Notes under the pieces: generated by a model
What the model was told of the DNA's origin: nothing
What the model saw: the letters and a program-made list of their open reading frames with translations, nothing else
The model's database searches: none
Shown: positions 26,301-40,900 of the stretch, in pieces
How the letters are laid out: every line of letters starts with the position of its first letter
Position numbering within the stretch: the first letter of the stretch is position 1
Assembly (NCBI GenBank): GCA_036852015.1
Contig: JAANDG010000349.1
Location: 1 to 64,000, forward strand
Direction of reading: 5' to 3'
Source: Pelodera strongyloides
Lineage: Eukaryota; Nematoda; Chromadorea; Rhabditida; Rhabditidae
Length of the DNA stretch: 64,000 nt
Translations under genes and position numbers: made by a program

Positions 26301-28343
26301 CCGAACAGCATTGTTTGTTGTTTCGTATGGAGATTTGTTTGTGAAAGCCAGAATATGTGTAAATATTTAGGCAATACCGAATCATATCAATGCTCTACTG
26401 GCGTGTGCTTATATACTATTTTAACCAGAATGCAGAGAAGTTTAATGCGGTTTCTCTAAAACCGTCCCTCTTTATATTTGCGTTTTTTAAAATAATTGAG
26501 AAAAGGGGTTTTAAGCGCTACACCGGACTATTGAGTTGTAAGCAAAATTAGAAGTGCACAGCCGTTAATCTTATGGATATATATTTTAGGAGGTGGTGAG
26601 ATCAGTGACACGGAAAGAATGAAACAAAAACGGAAGTGAAAAAAGAAGGCTACTTGTGACTGCTCGTTTACAAGTGCACTTCGCATTTTGGACAATGATC
26701 CGTGGAAGTTCTTTCAAAAACAAAAGGAGAAAACTAAGCGGATCCCTCCAAAATATAAATAATTCATAGTAAGACACGAGAAAAAGAAACAACCCATGAC
26801 CATGTGGTTCTATATTTGGATTTTATTTATATTTAATACTTTCAAAATGTAGAAAGAAATTGGAACATACAAAGAAGCATCATGTCCTGGGCGCACCAGG
26901 AAGCCGCCACTGCACTCATATATTTGCGCAAATGTACTTTCAACTAGTTGTCGGAAAACACGTCAAAATAGTGTTGTGCCAAATATACATAGTACAAATG
27001 CTGAACCAAATTTGTCGAAATTGTTTCGGTATTTTATTGTATGTGCGAGCGGAAATTAATTAACCAAAAGGAACAAGCATGAATAATGTTACTCCAACCA
27101 ATTTATGGTATTTTGCAGCTCACGGGTGAGAAAATGAAATGAATGGTGAAACGCTGTTTACCATTTGTCATTCCGTGGTTTGCATTCATACTTGAAGAGG
27201 TAAGCAAACGTAAACAATTCACTACTTCTTTTTAGAGTAAACCTTTTATACAGTAATTAAAATGTTCCGTTCCTCACTCAAATGCCAAGACAAAGCACAC
27301 CGTTCAGATTTTGCATGGAGACTGCAAAATCGAAACAAAAATGGCATCGCCTAGACTTGTAAACACTACTTCTTAGAAACATAGTAAGGAAATTGTATTT
27401 GTAAGGTAATGCAAATGGAAGCTGCACTGGTCAAAATTGTATTCTTCATGTGCAGGTAAGAAATGCAGGAACACGTATTCGCGTGCTTTTCCATGTTGAT
27501 ATAATTCAGTATCTTAAGAAATGAATGTATGATAGCTGGTTTGAAGGCACTTAAGTCTTCTCGCTTAGGTTGTGAATGCGAGCTTTTTGAGTATTGGTTT
27601 CGTTTTGAAGTTTCTCTTTTATTCAAAATCAGGTAAAGAAAATAGAAAAATCTTCAGTTCCGTTTGTTCACATTTACCTTCTCAGATTGAAGTGCCGAGC
27701 GGAAATTTGATAGTTCGTGCGTTGTTGTGGAAAGTCATGGATATACACGTCTGAATCGCCGAAACATGATACACACCCTGATATTATGAAGAAAAAACAT
27801 CAGATATACTAAGCTATCAAACATGCGGCTGAACTTCCGCACCACATAATCAGGAAACAGTCACGAACTTGTTGTGAGCGATTGATATTTACAAGATGAG
27901 ATGTTTCGGAGTTCTTTACCATTAGTAGAATAAGAAAGCAATGACGTGCATCAAGGAAGAGAATTATTTGTTTGCAGTGTTACATTCTCTGCAGAACTGA
28001 AAGTGCTTGATAAGTGCAACAAAGTAGAATGAAGAACGCTATGATTTTATTCGAAGAAATGTTTCATCTAATTTCTCTGTTTAAATCAAAAGCCCTCCTG
28101 GTGCTAGAAAAGAGTTCCATTAACATCTTTTAATTAAAAGATGGGTGAATTCAGAGAATGAATAGGTCGATCTATCTGAGACAAAAGTCTAGGGCTAGCT
28201 GATCGAAATAACCGAGCAAAGCAAAATATTAGCGTGTATGTTTTTAAATTGGAAACTATTTCGTTAATAAGTGAGAGACATTGTTTTACAGTGTTTAGTG
28301 TCTCCTTTGCTCATGTAATTGTGACCCGAACTTCAACTCGACC

Positions 28344-28598
28344 ATGTTCGTGGGGCCTCACAGATATGTCATCAAAAAGTCTGAGTTAAAGTATAAAGAT
28401 ATGAATCGATATTTCAATGGAATTATAGATCTTATCAGTAATCTACCGTCCGAAGTTAACCATAAAAATGCAGAAGAGCTTTTGAGTTTTATGAATGCAA
28501 ATCCGCAAACTTTTTCGCAAAGACCTCCTGCCTTTTTTTCACTATATACTTCTTGCCTCTTATCGATGGTTTTTTTATATTCATTATCTGTGAATTAA
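28344..28598 (+). CDS. Hypothetical 84-residue ORF, possible tail-anchored protein
   Basis: The first 60 residues are polar and protein-like, with MNRYFNGIIDLISNLPSEV and NAEELLSFMNANPQTFS. The last 20 residues are hydrophobic (FFSLYTSCLLSMVFLYSLSV), followed by Asn and a stop, which is the layout of a tail-anchored membrane protein. No family is recognised, no adjoining exon was found, and a chance ORF cannot be excluded. Confidence 0.25.
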   Translation: MFVGPHRYVIKKSELKYKDMNRYFNGIIDLISNLPSEVNHKNAEELLSFMNANPQTFSQRPPAFFSLYTSCLLSMVFLYSLSVN

Positions 28599-31231
28599 TT
28601 TTGTTCATGCTTTTATGGTTTTAAACTGTAAATTGATTATTTAAATGTTAGTGATGTGCTGTTTTTAAGATAATATACCTTAGATGGCTTAACTTAATTT
28701 AATTGATTATGTTGTGTTCTACGCAGTTTGGTACCTTGTGAGTATGATGCGTTGTGAAGCGTTGTATCTTCTTATTCGCGTTACCTTTTAAGATGTGCTA
28801 ATTGCATAATCATCAATAATGTATTGTATAATTGGGAGTTAAACTACAGAGTGAGGAGATCAGAGAAAAGTGAGCTCAATCTTTTGAATAATTCTGCTCT
28901 TAGGGAAGAGATACTTGTGCTATTTCGCAAACAGGTCCATTACCCGGCACCCTTGCGGTGGGGTCAATTTGGGCAATTAAGAACAACGAGGAACAGAATA
29001 GAAAATAGACATCTCTCTCTCTTCATATTCTGGAGAATTTCTGCAATCAACTAGGCTTTCTGTTCGTGGGATATAATATACGAGTTGCAATAGAACATAA
29101 TCTACAGAACTAGTGACAAAGATTTCGAGAGAGGACATATACTATGAATCAACTAGTGCAGTGGAAATGTTTTAGACTACATAGTAGTAATGTATTACAT
29201 CAGGGAGATGCGCACAAAAGTCAACATCGCTTCGGTATAGGACCCCTGTCAGTATTTTGCAATCGTTTCAGCATGAAAAGCAATGCCTAATCGTTTCAGC
29301 ATGCGCATGTTTATGTATGTTCAATAAACAATATAAATGTGGAACAGTAAGTACTCCGCGATTAGTGTATCCTGGAACTGCGATTTTAAGAAAAGTAGAT
29401 TATGAACTAAATTTAGAAAAAGTTTCCGCAGTATTACATGCAAATGTATTCGATCCGAAACACGTCAACATAATTAATATACACACATTTTAACTTGGAT
29501 GAGCTCTTCTTCTAAAAAGTAAGAATTCTTCGAAGAAGGAGGAGGAGGAAGATTTTGGTTCAAAAAGTAATGTTTATCTCCGGCGCTCATGTAAAACAAA
29601 CGGTGCTCAAAATAGCTATTGAGTAAAAAGAAGCCGTGTGTAGGGAATTCATACATTTGCGGAAGTGCTCTGTTGCGTGATTAAGTTCAGCATATCGGAA
29701 AGGTTAAAGGTCAATAATGCCCTCCGGCTGCACATTAATTCGACTTAAGCTCCTACGCCTGAAGCGTTTGCGTGCGAAGAATGCCTAAATTCCACACGTC
29801 TCGAGCTTGTCTCATGAGAAATTCATAAGAGCTTCAAGGTGGCGCGCAGAGCAGAAGCATTTGCATGATGACATCCGTAGTGTCGGCCTTTAGAGGCGGA
29901 AATGGCGCTCCCATATTTTAGTTGAGGAAAAGGGGTAAACGATTCTAATTGTCTGATGGTTCAAGGATTGCTGTGCTGACAGTTGTCGGGTAATACAGAA
30001 TTGAAACTGGAGAAATGAGTCAATCAGTAACCAACGCACCTTCTGGAAATTTCATTTACCAGACGAGGAATTAGGCGAATGTTTGTTCTACCTATATTCT
30101 AACCCAAGAAATCAAACTCAGAACCTGAGAATTTGCCCTGATGGCCTACAGTGCAAAAAAAAGAGCCGTAAGCTACCGAGGTCGTCAAAACGACATATTC
30201 GTAATTAAAACGAACTCCGGAAGGCAATTTGTAACCCATGTTTTATACCTCGGAAATTGGCTCCCTCGAAATTGGAACTGGCAAACGAACAGTCGCAATC
30301 TCGTTAGATTAATTGCTTATGAGCAAAATGTTGAAAGGCGAGCAAAGCACGCAATATCCACATTGACGGTTTATGTTGGTTTGTGAAGGAGACAAGTTAA
30401 CACGAATTACAATATTGGTTCCGCCTATCGTGCACTGCGAATTCTGTGCATGCCATTAATTAACGGCGAAGTATATGAGTCTACAACAACCTAATTTGGC
30501 TCTTTTAAATGATAACTGAAGATTATACGAAAGACTACAAAGCAAAACAAGCTTCTTAGTTGACCGGTTAGTATTGATATGTTTACTTTTAATATCGCCT
30601 ATTGTCAAAGAGGCAGGTGTAATTCGTACTCGCCAACAAAAACTGTTAGTTTTCGAAGCTCATTCCTCAAAAAAACTCTAACTATGTATGTATCTATGGG
30701 CAACATACGAAATACTACGCATTTAGCACTTCTGTTCACGCAGCATAAAGCTGTTAAATAATGTTCACCAAAAATAATAATTCACTGAAAAACTGGTAAA
30801 AAAATTTGTATCCAAATCTTTTTTTTTTGTCCAACCGTTTTGCAAGCAAAAAAAAAAGTCCGGAAGTGAGTAGTCTAATACGCATTAAAAACTTTACACT
30901 GCTAAACTAGGTATTTACGCTTGAAATTGTTATGCCATTACGTCTTGAAGTTGTTATGCCGTCTACAGTTAAACAAATCCTTAGCTGGGAAAGGTGCTGA
31001 AGTACTTCATTTGTATTGTGAAAAATGTATGCAATTAGATCACACAAGTGATTTGCTCGAATGTGTAGTGGTTGTAGTGAACATCACGTTTGTCCGGACA
31101 AAGAAGCATCAACAAAACTCCCGGCTCCTCAATTCAATTAGTTGGCTGTAACTCATTTTCCCAAAAGGACTTTCTCTCGATCTGATAACACCGCCATTGA
31201 CTGCAGTTGGAAAAAATCGTCGCATTGCTGC

Positions 31232-31400
31232 TTAAAGCGAAATGCTAGCCCATTTGGAAAATTTACATATGATAAGCAAATCCTATGTATCCTATGCTAA
31301 TTTTGTACGATCGTCCAGGACAATCGTACAAAATTAGCATAGGATACATAGGATTTGCTTATCATATGCAAATTTTCCAAAGAGGCTAGAATTTCGCTTC
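31232..31400. mobile_element. MITE copy 2
   Basis: This is the same palindromic element as at 15833-15998, with matching ends (TTAAAGCGAAATGCTAGCC on the left, GCTAGAATTTCGCTT on the right) and the same centre around TACGATCGTCC. The left flank keeps TA and the right flank is CA, which suggests one mutated target-site copy. It is intergenic and non-coding. Confidence 0.85.
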
Positions 31401-34396
31401 AATCCTTACAATGCCTTAGGCCGTAATCGCGTGTAAATAATTCAGGTCTAATATGTGGTTTGTTTAAAAAAAAACAATTTGGCCAAAGTGACCACGAACG
31501 GGAACTACTCTTATAACAAGGTAAAGGGGATAGGAAGTAGGACGGCATGGATAAATGCAATAAAGTTGCTAAACACCTTTTCGACTGAAATACACAAACA
31601 TGGCTATGAAGTTTAAAAAACGGAATAAAAAATATTAGAGAAAAAAATAAAAATTGTTTGATGAATGAGTCAATGTGAAATTGGAATTCGATTTCGTTGA
31701 CAATCGGCATTCTTTGTTTGCTGGGATTTTTAGATTTTTTCCCACCAAAGTTTAACTTTCAGTGGGATCTTTATTTGCACGATGAAACAGAGATTATTTA
31801 TCATTCATATAATAGGGTAGCATGTAAACCCAAAATATGCAAGTTGCGAACATACACTAATGAGCAACTTATACTAATGATTTTATTTTACGCATGTTTA
31901 CGCAAATTGTTTTACTTTATATTTGTTCAGAAATTAATGCTGAAAGATCAGACATTCAGGACAAGTTATGAAGTTGATTAAAAACAGCGCACAAAATACA
32001 CTTGGAATTCGCTTGTCGTGAAAAACACTTTCCCTACTTTCAAAGTGGAACTAAAAAAATCTAGCATGCCGGCCGGAAAAAAACTGCTGTACGTTATTGC
32101 ATTTCTTGTAATCCAATATCCGTCAACATGACGGCATAAAACAAACGCAAACGAATAATTTTGTATCCATAAAAGTAATCGAAAAAACACCCTCAATTTT
32201 GTAGCCGTGGAATCACGTAGAGTATAAATCTAAAATTTGATTGGGATTGTTTGGTAGCATACTTATAATTTTCAGCGAAATGTAATAAATGATGTGGTTT
32301 GGTGGTTTAAGGAATGACACTTATTGTAGATGTCAAAGCAATTTTGTTTTAGTGGCATCACTTCTGAACGGGCCATTGACATTGAATACATTCACAATTG
32401 AAATCTTCGTTTCCATTGTTATCATTGAAAGATGATGATTTTTGGACATAAATCAAAAATTGCCGGAAAATTTCCACCGAATAAAGCTGGATGCTTTTGA
32501 ATCCCAGCAAGTGTTTGGTTGTTTTTTAAGCCATGCGAAATGAAAAACAACCTAATCCTCAGAATTGTAAAACGTTTGTTATAATGCTTCTAAAGATAAG
32601 CAAACCCGTGAAAAAGCAATTGAACACGGATCTTAGTCGAGCAGTTTATGTTTAGGTGTTCCAATCAGAAACTGGAAGTATGCACACTTTGGAAAGTTTT
32701 GGTCTCAAAGATGGTCTGAACTAACAATAAGCAAATGAGGAACTAAAAGGCACACATCGTGGAAGAACCCTGTAATGAGATCAGAGACTATGAATGCAAA
32801 TTTTGTGCAGTAAGTGACAAGAAAGCTTTAACAATGGGGCCTATTGATGCGCTGTGCAATGAGATTCTGCTGATGAAAAGGAATCTAGTAGCTTCCGAGT
32901 GTTTACAGACGACACCCTTTATGAAACCCCCCTCCTGCTCTGCCCGTTCATATGCCGTCTCGGAGAGATAAATTTACCCAATTTGATAGAACTGAAGAAT
33001 CCTGTGTGTGTGCGATCCAACAGCCACTACATGAGAAAGGGTAAACAACTTAATGGGCAAATGTAGCTTTGAATGAGTACAAATTTTCACTAAATTTTGT
33101 TATGAGGGCATTAATTGTAATAGGGGGAACCTTTGTGTTGTATGACAATGTCCTTTACTTAATACTGTGAAACTGACGAGTTCAGCAAAGGCATAGCGCT
33201 TCAAAAAGCTCCAGAAGAAGAAAAAAAACTGAAAAAGGGCATAAGCATTATAGCAACGTGTATGCACACATCTTGTTTTGGTCTTTCAAACTATAATGAG
33301 CCGCAATGCATTTTACACATCGAAAAGTTAACTTTTTTCTTCTGTTTAATTTGTGCTTGGCTCATATAGCGACAAAATTTGCCTTACATTTACTATATAC
33401 GAAGCATTAAATGAGCTAAGGTAAGAATCGAGCAATATTAGAAAAACCGCCCATTAAATTTGCCTAATAAAACAATTGTTTCCATTAATGTTTGTCTTTT
33501 ATAACTTTTGTCTTCGTGATTGGAGACGTTCTCAGTTGGGGGCGCGACTGTTTCTTTTGCTGCGCTCACAGTACCGTAGTGTTCGCCTCTCGGGCGCTCT
33601 TGCATACAGAGACGCAGACACGCACAATGCATGCGACCGGACGTCTCAAATCAGTTTAAAAGCACTTTAAATTTATTACGTTCTTTATTGTTTTCTATGA
33701 CTTTTCCAGTTGATTATTTTGCTAAATTCTAATGCAGTTCCGTCTTCCCTCACTCTTTAGTAGGATACTCTACTTTCTGTTGGGTTTGTTGTTTCGATTT
33801 TTCCGTTCCGTATTTGCATCGATTCTTAATTTTTTTCGTTAGATTTGTTTGTACTTTTTCCTTGGGTTTGAAATAAAAACGGCCTACTGATGGAGCGAAT
33901 ATTTGGTGCACTGTTTGTTTCCTTGGGATACTATTTGTTTATGGGTAGCCATCTACAATTCTAGCAGTTTCTTTTTTTGCTTGAGTTTTTTCGCAACTGC
34001 GTTTAAGAATTGTTTCTTTTAATGATGCATGTGAGAATACTTTTTCTTTCGTTTAATTTCTTTTTTTCTAGTTCCACCGTCGGATGTGCAATTTTCACGA
34101 CTACTATTTTACCATATGAGTTTTAGGTGAGCATTAATATTATATTAAATAGTTTATTCAGAAAGACCAAAAGCACGTATTACAACAAGTATCATTGGGG
34201 AACTTTGGGACCACTACGTAGATAAGGACTTGTACAGTCGTGCGATATGATAAGGTTTTTTACAGCGGTGTGGTATTATATTTATTTCTTTAGCGCAAAG
34301 GGAATTATGGTTATTGGAAAAAGTTCGTTCAGAATTTCCTGTTCGTTTCCTGAAATTCAGTTTAGGTTTTGATTACACCCAAGATACCGATTGAGC

Positions 34397-37151
34397 ATGC
34401 CGCGTGTACCCGGTGACGTCAATCCCACATCCCCACAACAGGTCGCCCTCAAGTATGGACTGTCATGTGCTGCCGCGACTGTCGCCGAAACTGGTAATTT
34501 GCTTTTTAATTTTCATCATTTACTTTGCATCCATCTTTTCGCACGATACCTGTTCACTGCCTGTTCCTGTTTGTTGTTGATGTTATTATTGATGCAAATT
34601 AAGTTACCTACCCTTTGGACATCACGAAAACACGACTGCAAATTGTGCGACACGGACCCCATTCTCATCATTTAAAATCGACGGGAATGTTTCGTGTAAC
34701 ATATGATATTGGTAAGCTTTATTTGCGGCTTTGTAACTTGACTCTGACTCGTAGTTTGTCCGCAACACCTACTAAATGATTTTTTAGTGAAACACGAAGG
34801 GGCGATGAGTTTGTGGCGCGGAGTTGCACCTGCAATTTACAGACATTATGGTTAGTTTACACACTTGATTAAACACAATTCAGTTTTGTAGGCCGCATCT
34901 AATAATCTGTTGCTAAACTGTCTTATTTTTCAGTGTACACCGGCGTTCGTATGGGGATGTATGAATTCATGCGAGCCGAAATGTACGATCGAGAAAAAGA
35001 GAAGAACTTTCCACTGTGGTAAGTTGAACACTTATTTAGATCTTTACTTTAATCCGGCTGTTTCTACCCCTCAGTTTCACGCATACACCCTTATTTCAAC
35101 CACACCTCTTTTATGGTTGTTACCTATTTTCTTCAGGAAATCGATGTTTTGTGGAATGACGTCTGGTGCAGTGGCTCAGTTCCTCGCGAGTCCGACAGAT
35201 CTCGTCAAAGTTCAAATGCAAATGGAAGGCCTCCGAAAACTGCAGAACCTTCCACCAAGGTAGCTTTCTTCGGTTTAATAACAGTCGGAAACACTTCACA
35301 GTTAAAACGTTTATGTACTATTTGTGTACTTGCGCAACCGGATTTAGTTGTGAACTCGTAACATATTAGGTACGTCTCATCATGGCATGCCTTCCGTTCT
35401 GTGTACCATAGTCATGGATTCTTCGGACTTTGGATGGGTTGGGTGCCGAATTGTCAACGGGCTGCACTTCTGAATATGGCAGGTGAGCTCTTCGATTACG
35501 TCAGTTATTATGTTTCCTTGTATTATGATGGTTTATATCTATTGCTTCTTCCCAAATTGTTGAGTTACCTGCGAGATGTTTTTATACAAATCAAGCAAAC
35601 TTTCGGCACTCTGATGTGAAATGTATGTTTATCTCATCATTGCACTCTGTGAGCTTGTGATGTCGTATTAACAGCTGTTGCGCTTTCTACGAGTATATCT
35701 TTCGATCTCTGTCCTTCTCGTTTTACAAACGTCTCTATCTATCCAGTTGACGTGTTTCCGATCACTTGTCCTTGATGTACTCTTGCAGGGTTTGCTATTT
35801 ACCTTAAAGGGGGGGGGGCTACGAGAATTAATTGTTCACTTTATTCACTCTTGTGGAAAGATGATGGTGCTTTGGCGCGTTTAGGATAAACAGAAATCCG
35901 GAAAACACGCCCACTTTTTGGAGCATAGACCTGCCAAAGTGAGAGAAGCAGACACGAAAATTTCCGTTTTCTGTCCATCCTAAACTTTCTAATAAATATG
36001 CCTTATGTGGCACAATCTTTTAGTAGGAAGCACATTATACAGTTAGTATGAAGGAAGCACAGTCTTTTAATATATAGATATATACCCTCGGGAAACACAA
36101 CAAGAGCCATATACCCTCAGGACGATAAAGAATTTTGATAGAATTCAAAGCATTATATTGATTTATTCCTTCCAATTGAAATCAAGGCGTGATAAGGCAT
36201 GTTTATTGTAAGATAACGCCGTTGTCTTTCGACAAAAAGAATTGAACACTTAAACGTTCTAAAATAATTTCATGAGGGCGTAAGTTTACTTTGCTGTTTA
36301 GTGGGAAGCTTTCGAGCGTTACACCATAAGAAAAAATCGGCTTGTTTCGAAAACAACGATGTGTGATTGAGTGGACGGTGAAATTTTAAGGGTACAAATG
36401 GAACGTTAATTTAGATTACTTAACAAAAATCCAATCATGTTTCAGTTAATCGTTTTACTTATTTAGATATGGCGACATACGACCGTGTGAAGCACTGGCT
36501 TCTTAACAATACTGGTATGAAGGACGATATTTGGACGCACGGAATATCGAGTGCCTGTTCTGGATTAATGGCCGCTATTGTGAGTACTCCAGCCGATGTT
36601 GTCAAGACCCGAATGATGGACCAGATCAGACATATGCACGATTCCGAACAGTTAGTTTTATTTATTGTTTAAAAGGGATAATGCAAGGACGTTCCTCTAT
36701 TAGATGACGGGGTTGTACTCTTATTACAACATCCTTGAAATCAATTAATTTAGTCACAATTCGAAGCCAGCAGTTGTTCACAAAGGAAGTGTCGATTGTT
36801 TTATGCACATTCTGAAGAAGGAAGGCTTCTGGGCGCTGTACAGGGGATTCATCCCAACATATGTGCGAATGGTGTGTTTCTTTGCAATTTATTTATTCTT
36901 TGTAAAATTTTAAGGCATTTGCCTTACATTTTGGACTCCTCATATATTATTCACGTAATCGTTTGATCGGTTGATGATACCCCCATTCAACCATTTATGT
37001 TTCGTTCTAATAAGATGCAATGAAGTGCAGCGGTTTTACGAGTTAGTGTAGCATATTATGAGAAATTATGCTTTTACAGGCCCCGTGGTCGCTGACTTTC
37101 TGGATTTCTTATGAAGAAATTCGATATTTGGTTGGAGCTCCCAGCTTTTAA
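34397..37151 (+). CDS. ucp-4: Mitochondrial carrier, UCP4 (SLC25A27)-like
   Basis: This is an inner-membrane carrier of the SLC25 family, 320 residues, complete. Exons: 34397-34493, 34604-34711, 34788-34850, 34934-35018, 35137-35259, 35370-35482, 36467-36650, 36754-36871 and 37080-37151. All phases agree. The three carrier repeats show the signature P-x-[DE]-x-x-[KR]-x-[RK]: [24 protein letters not shown] and [15 protein letters not shown]4-type features are [52 protein letters not shown] and the C-terminal [15 protein letters not shown]. The family moves small anions or protons across the inner membrane, but the UCP4 substrate is unsettled. Length is normal for the family. The ATG at 34397 is chosen because it is the first in-frame ATG; a TTG two codons earlier is unlikely. 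Confidence 0.93.
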
Positions 37152-37957
37152 TGCGGCTTGTGAAGTCGATTTGCTACTCTCTATATTCCTCTGTCATCTG
37201 TATGTTCGATATTGTTGCTGCTTTAAGCAGCATATGTTAAAAGAATGGAATCCGGTGAGCTTCTTTCTTATTAGATTGGTTTAGCTGAATTTTTTTTTTC
37301 GTTACTGTGTCTCTTAGGAATGTGTTTTGATAGGGCCAATATATTTTATGCTTTACTTCACTTTTTGTTTGTTTGTTTGTCATGTAATTAGGAGACATTT
37401 TCATTTTAGGTATGTTTTGATTTATATTCTCTCTTTATTTGCTCAAACTTTATTTGGTGAGGCGTTGTGGTGATCGCCACTACTTTTCCAGTATGTATTA
37501 TGTTCGGTGAATAATTGATTGTGTGTGCACGACAACCTACTTACTAGTATATAGATTTTTTATTTTCCTTTAGGACGAGTTTTAGGGTATGAACAATTTT
37601 GCAATCTGTTTTGTGGTGATATATGTACTTTTCCAGTGTTTTGAGTGCCAATTTTCGTTCTTCTCATGTTAGACATTTCGCTAGAGTTTTTTTTGCTTTG
37701 TCGATGGTTTGTGTCATCAGTGTTTACTTAGAAATTCAGATGTTTATTTAGCGAAACTAATAAAAATTTTACCCCAGTTATTGGGTGATATGTGACAAGT
37801 GCAGTTGTTTAGAGCAATTTCGATACCTGTTACGTGTTTACCTGTTTCTTACTACTTTTACTCGTTTAAGTTATGGTTTTCGATCGCCTATGGTTTACGT
37901 TTATTCAGGCATCAAGATTACAGATGCTATATTACGGATGTTTCAGGAATTAGTTAG
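37152..37957. other. Intergenic region, carrier 3' UTR and upstream of propeller gene
   Basis: These 806 bases are T-rich and hold no gene. They must contain the 3' end of the carrier transcript. The next gene starts at an ATG preceded by an acceptor-like TTAG at 37954-37957. Confidence 0.5.
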
Positions 37958-40900
37958 ATGTCCTCTGGACCACCTGCACGGCAGCGGGTGGTCTCAGATT
38001 GCTGTTCACTTGTACCAGAATACTCACCACCGGGATCTATTAACTGCTCTTCCGTGGGTTTTTATATTTATTTGTTTATTAAATAACACCGATATTAAAT
38101 AACTCAGATATTAAAACTCGCATCGCAGTGGAGTGTTAAGGGTTGCAATATATGGCTTTAAATGTTCCCCTTTGCAGGGTTACGCGCATTCCGATTCCTC
38201 TGGACGATGTACGGATCCCTTTCCAAGAATTGACACACCTTCACTACCGCCGGATATCAGTGATATTTCGTTTGTATCAAAAGAGGATGCAATTGTGCCG
38301 AAGAAAATGTGGGTTGTTTGTATCTTTACGTATTTGTGATACAACGGGTGTCTTGTGTGTTCAGACAAAATATTTGAATTGTAAACGCTGCAAGGTTGAC
38401 TAAATATACACAGAATGATTTTCAAACTGATACCTCATTATTTTCCAGCCGCGACCCACTCACAATAACTGGACGTTTTGCGGCTCCATTTGTCGTTCAA
38501 GTATTTCTGGGCGATCGGCTGGTCTTCTTACAAGTAAAGAACACCGAAGAGTTTCAACAGTACACACCGATCTACACCATAATACTCAAGGAAAGGGAGT
38601 CGCGCCAGGTTTGAACTTCTGCTTAATTTAGGATTTTTATCAGTGGTTGGCAATGCAATGCGTACAACGTTACGTTATTTGTACTCATGCTAATGTCTTT
38701 TGTTTAGCACCGCGTCACGTGCCACAATTTCCTCGATTTGACCTGCTACTCTGTTACGGGTTTCTATGATGGGTTCGTGCGGGTCAACTGTCCCCGAGTT
38801 AAGGAAAGCGTCCATGGTTTTTGGTGAGGCATCTCATTTTCTTGCTATTCTTGATTGTGTACTACATATGTTCTCATGCATCCACTACAATTTTTAGTTT
38901 TACTACTGTGTCTACTTATACGAATATTTATTTTGTTTGCGTAAAAGATTTCCATACGTTTTGCTTAGTCTTGGCGCTCATGTTTACCCATATTGTTTTA
39001 TTCACAAGTATATGTATCTCATTTAGGGAGGTGCACGATTCAGCTTACCTGATCGATACCGAGGATCGCTTTCCAGTCGTTGATGCTCATATAGGTTGCG
39101 TTGACAGGTCCTGGGTCGCTGTTGTTACGTATGAGTAAGTTTTCGGTTATATCGTCTCCTTGCAAAACACAGCGCCTTTGTGTTTTCAAATTAATCGGAC
39201 ATGAAAAATTAACATTTTCCCAAAAGCCGATGGTTGATTAGGGGTTTCGTACTCTTTTTGTTCCTATGCGTCTTTTCAGCGCATTCAAGCGGGAATATAC
39301 AATAGGCGTATATGACGTTGGGCAAGCCATTGGAGATGGGTACAAGCGGATATACGCGCTGAAAACGGGAGAAGTGTACTCTTCGTTTGCTTGGTTTTGG
39401 TGAGTTTACATTTTTTTGCCAAATCATGTGTTATTCTTTACTCCTATTGCATTTATATGGTTCGCTTTGGTGTTTAGGGACAACTCGGACATGTTCGTTC
39501 TCGCAACTTCGAAGGCACTTCGCCTGTATGACATGCCTTGTGGCCCCCAGCCGTGGGGAACTCAGTTCATAAATCTCGGTAAGTAATGTTGATTTTTGTG
39601 CTTATCTGTCGCACCGTACACGACAGGTAAAACTGTTTCTTGCTGCAATTGACTGCATGAGTCCAACTTTATATCTTATTATTTTGTTTAACTATGTGGA
39701 AAGTAGACCGAAAGAATTGAATGCTAACCTGCAATTGTTTAGAAGTGAGCGGTGTTGCGACTTGTCATCACATTCCCACATTGTTCTGTGTTGCCACACA
39801 AGATGCAGTGCTCATTTATGATCGACGGATCATGCAGTGTCCCATAAATCGTCTCCATCTGCATCCTGATGTGAGTGAACTGTTTCGTTTAATACACCAT
39901 GTTACAGACCCTTTAGTTGATTAGCCGTACTTTGTTGTTGGTTCGCTTTTGTTGTTTTTGTACTGAATTAGCGCTTCTGCTTTGTTTGTGCTGTGGTATA
40001 TTCCTTTACGGCCATTTCTTTTAGACGATTGGTACCGGAATCTGCGATTCCATTCGATTTAATCCCTTACGCGCAGATGAACTGATGCTCATGTATAAAG
40101 GGGCAAAGGAGTGTGCGAGGTTCTTTATTGAAGTACCGGAAACCAATCTGTCATTTTTGGTAAGTTATCTTCTGGAAGCAGAATTACTGGTTCACGATTG
40201 GAACAATATTGTGTATAACACAAAGTTCAAAGATGAACTTCGATCTGTCCATTTCGAGCATACTATTGGACAGGTGTTCTATTTTAGTGTGCAGCAATAT
40301 AGTTGGAACTTTGAACAACGTGTGCATCCCTTTCAGAATCGTCTACCAACAAGAGTAAGAAGCAAATCAGGCTATTTGGATCCCAGAGAAGTGATCGACG
40401 AACCAAACTTCTATGTTTATTGGGATGCTTGGCGGATAGCCAGACGAGCAGACTTGTATGTTGTCTTACCTTTCTTCATAGTTTTGCTGTCCCTTTCATA
40501 AGTCGTTTATGTCTCAAGCCTCGATTGATTCAGCCGCCTGAAAGAGAGCCAAGCGTATGCTTCTAATCCTTTGGACATTTGCGTGTATAGAACTGTATAC
40601 ATATTTACTCATTTGCCAATTTGAGTGCTCTGGAGGATGTGCTCGAGGCTGACCCTGTCACTGCTTATGGTGACCTAACCGACGAAGATAAAGAAAACGT
40701 TCATTTGTGGGCTCTTCCTGGCTACGACTGCCCCCTGAATCTCAGTCTCTTAACTCTGCTGCAGGAAAACAATGTAGGAACGTTTGTCTTTTAGACATTG
40801 GCGTAATGCCTGCTTGCGGTTAGCTCTTTGCTTTTATATTTGTTTTGGTAGCTTGTCTTCGAACCCATTTACCGAATATAATCTATGCAGCATCCTACTT

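Larger units (their letters stand above)
23375..34396. other. 11-kb region with no recognised gene
   Basis: This lies between the divergent copine and UCP4-like genes, and should include both promoters and 5' UTRs. It contains a MITE at 31232-31400, a two-copy tandem motif (TCAAATATAGCC) near 24274-24310, and a GC-richer patch near 33520-33650 upstream of the carrier gene. Scattered frames of 60-100 codons show no family match. The best-looking is 28344-28598 and is listed separately. Confidence 0.45.
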
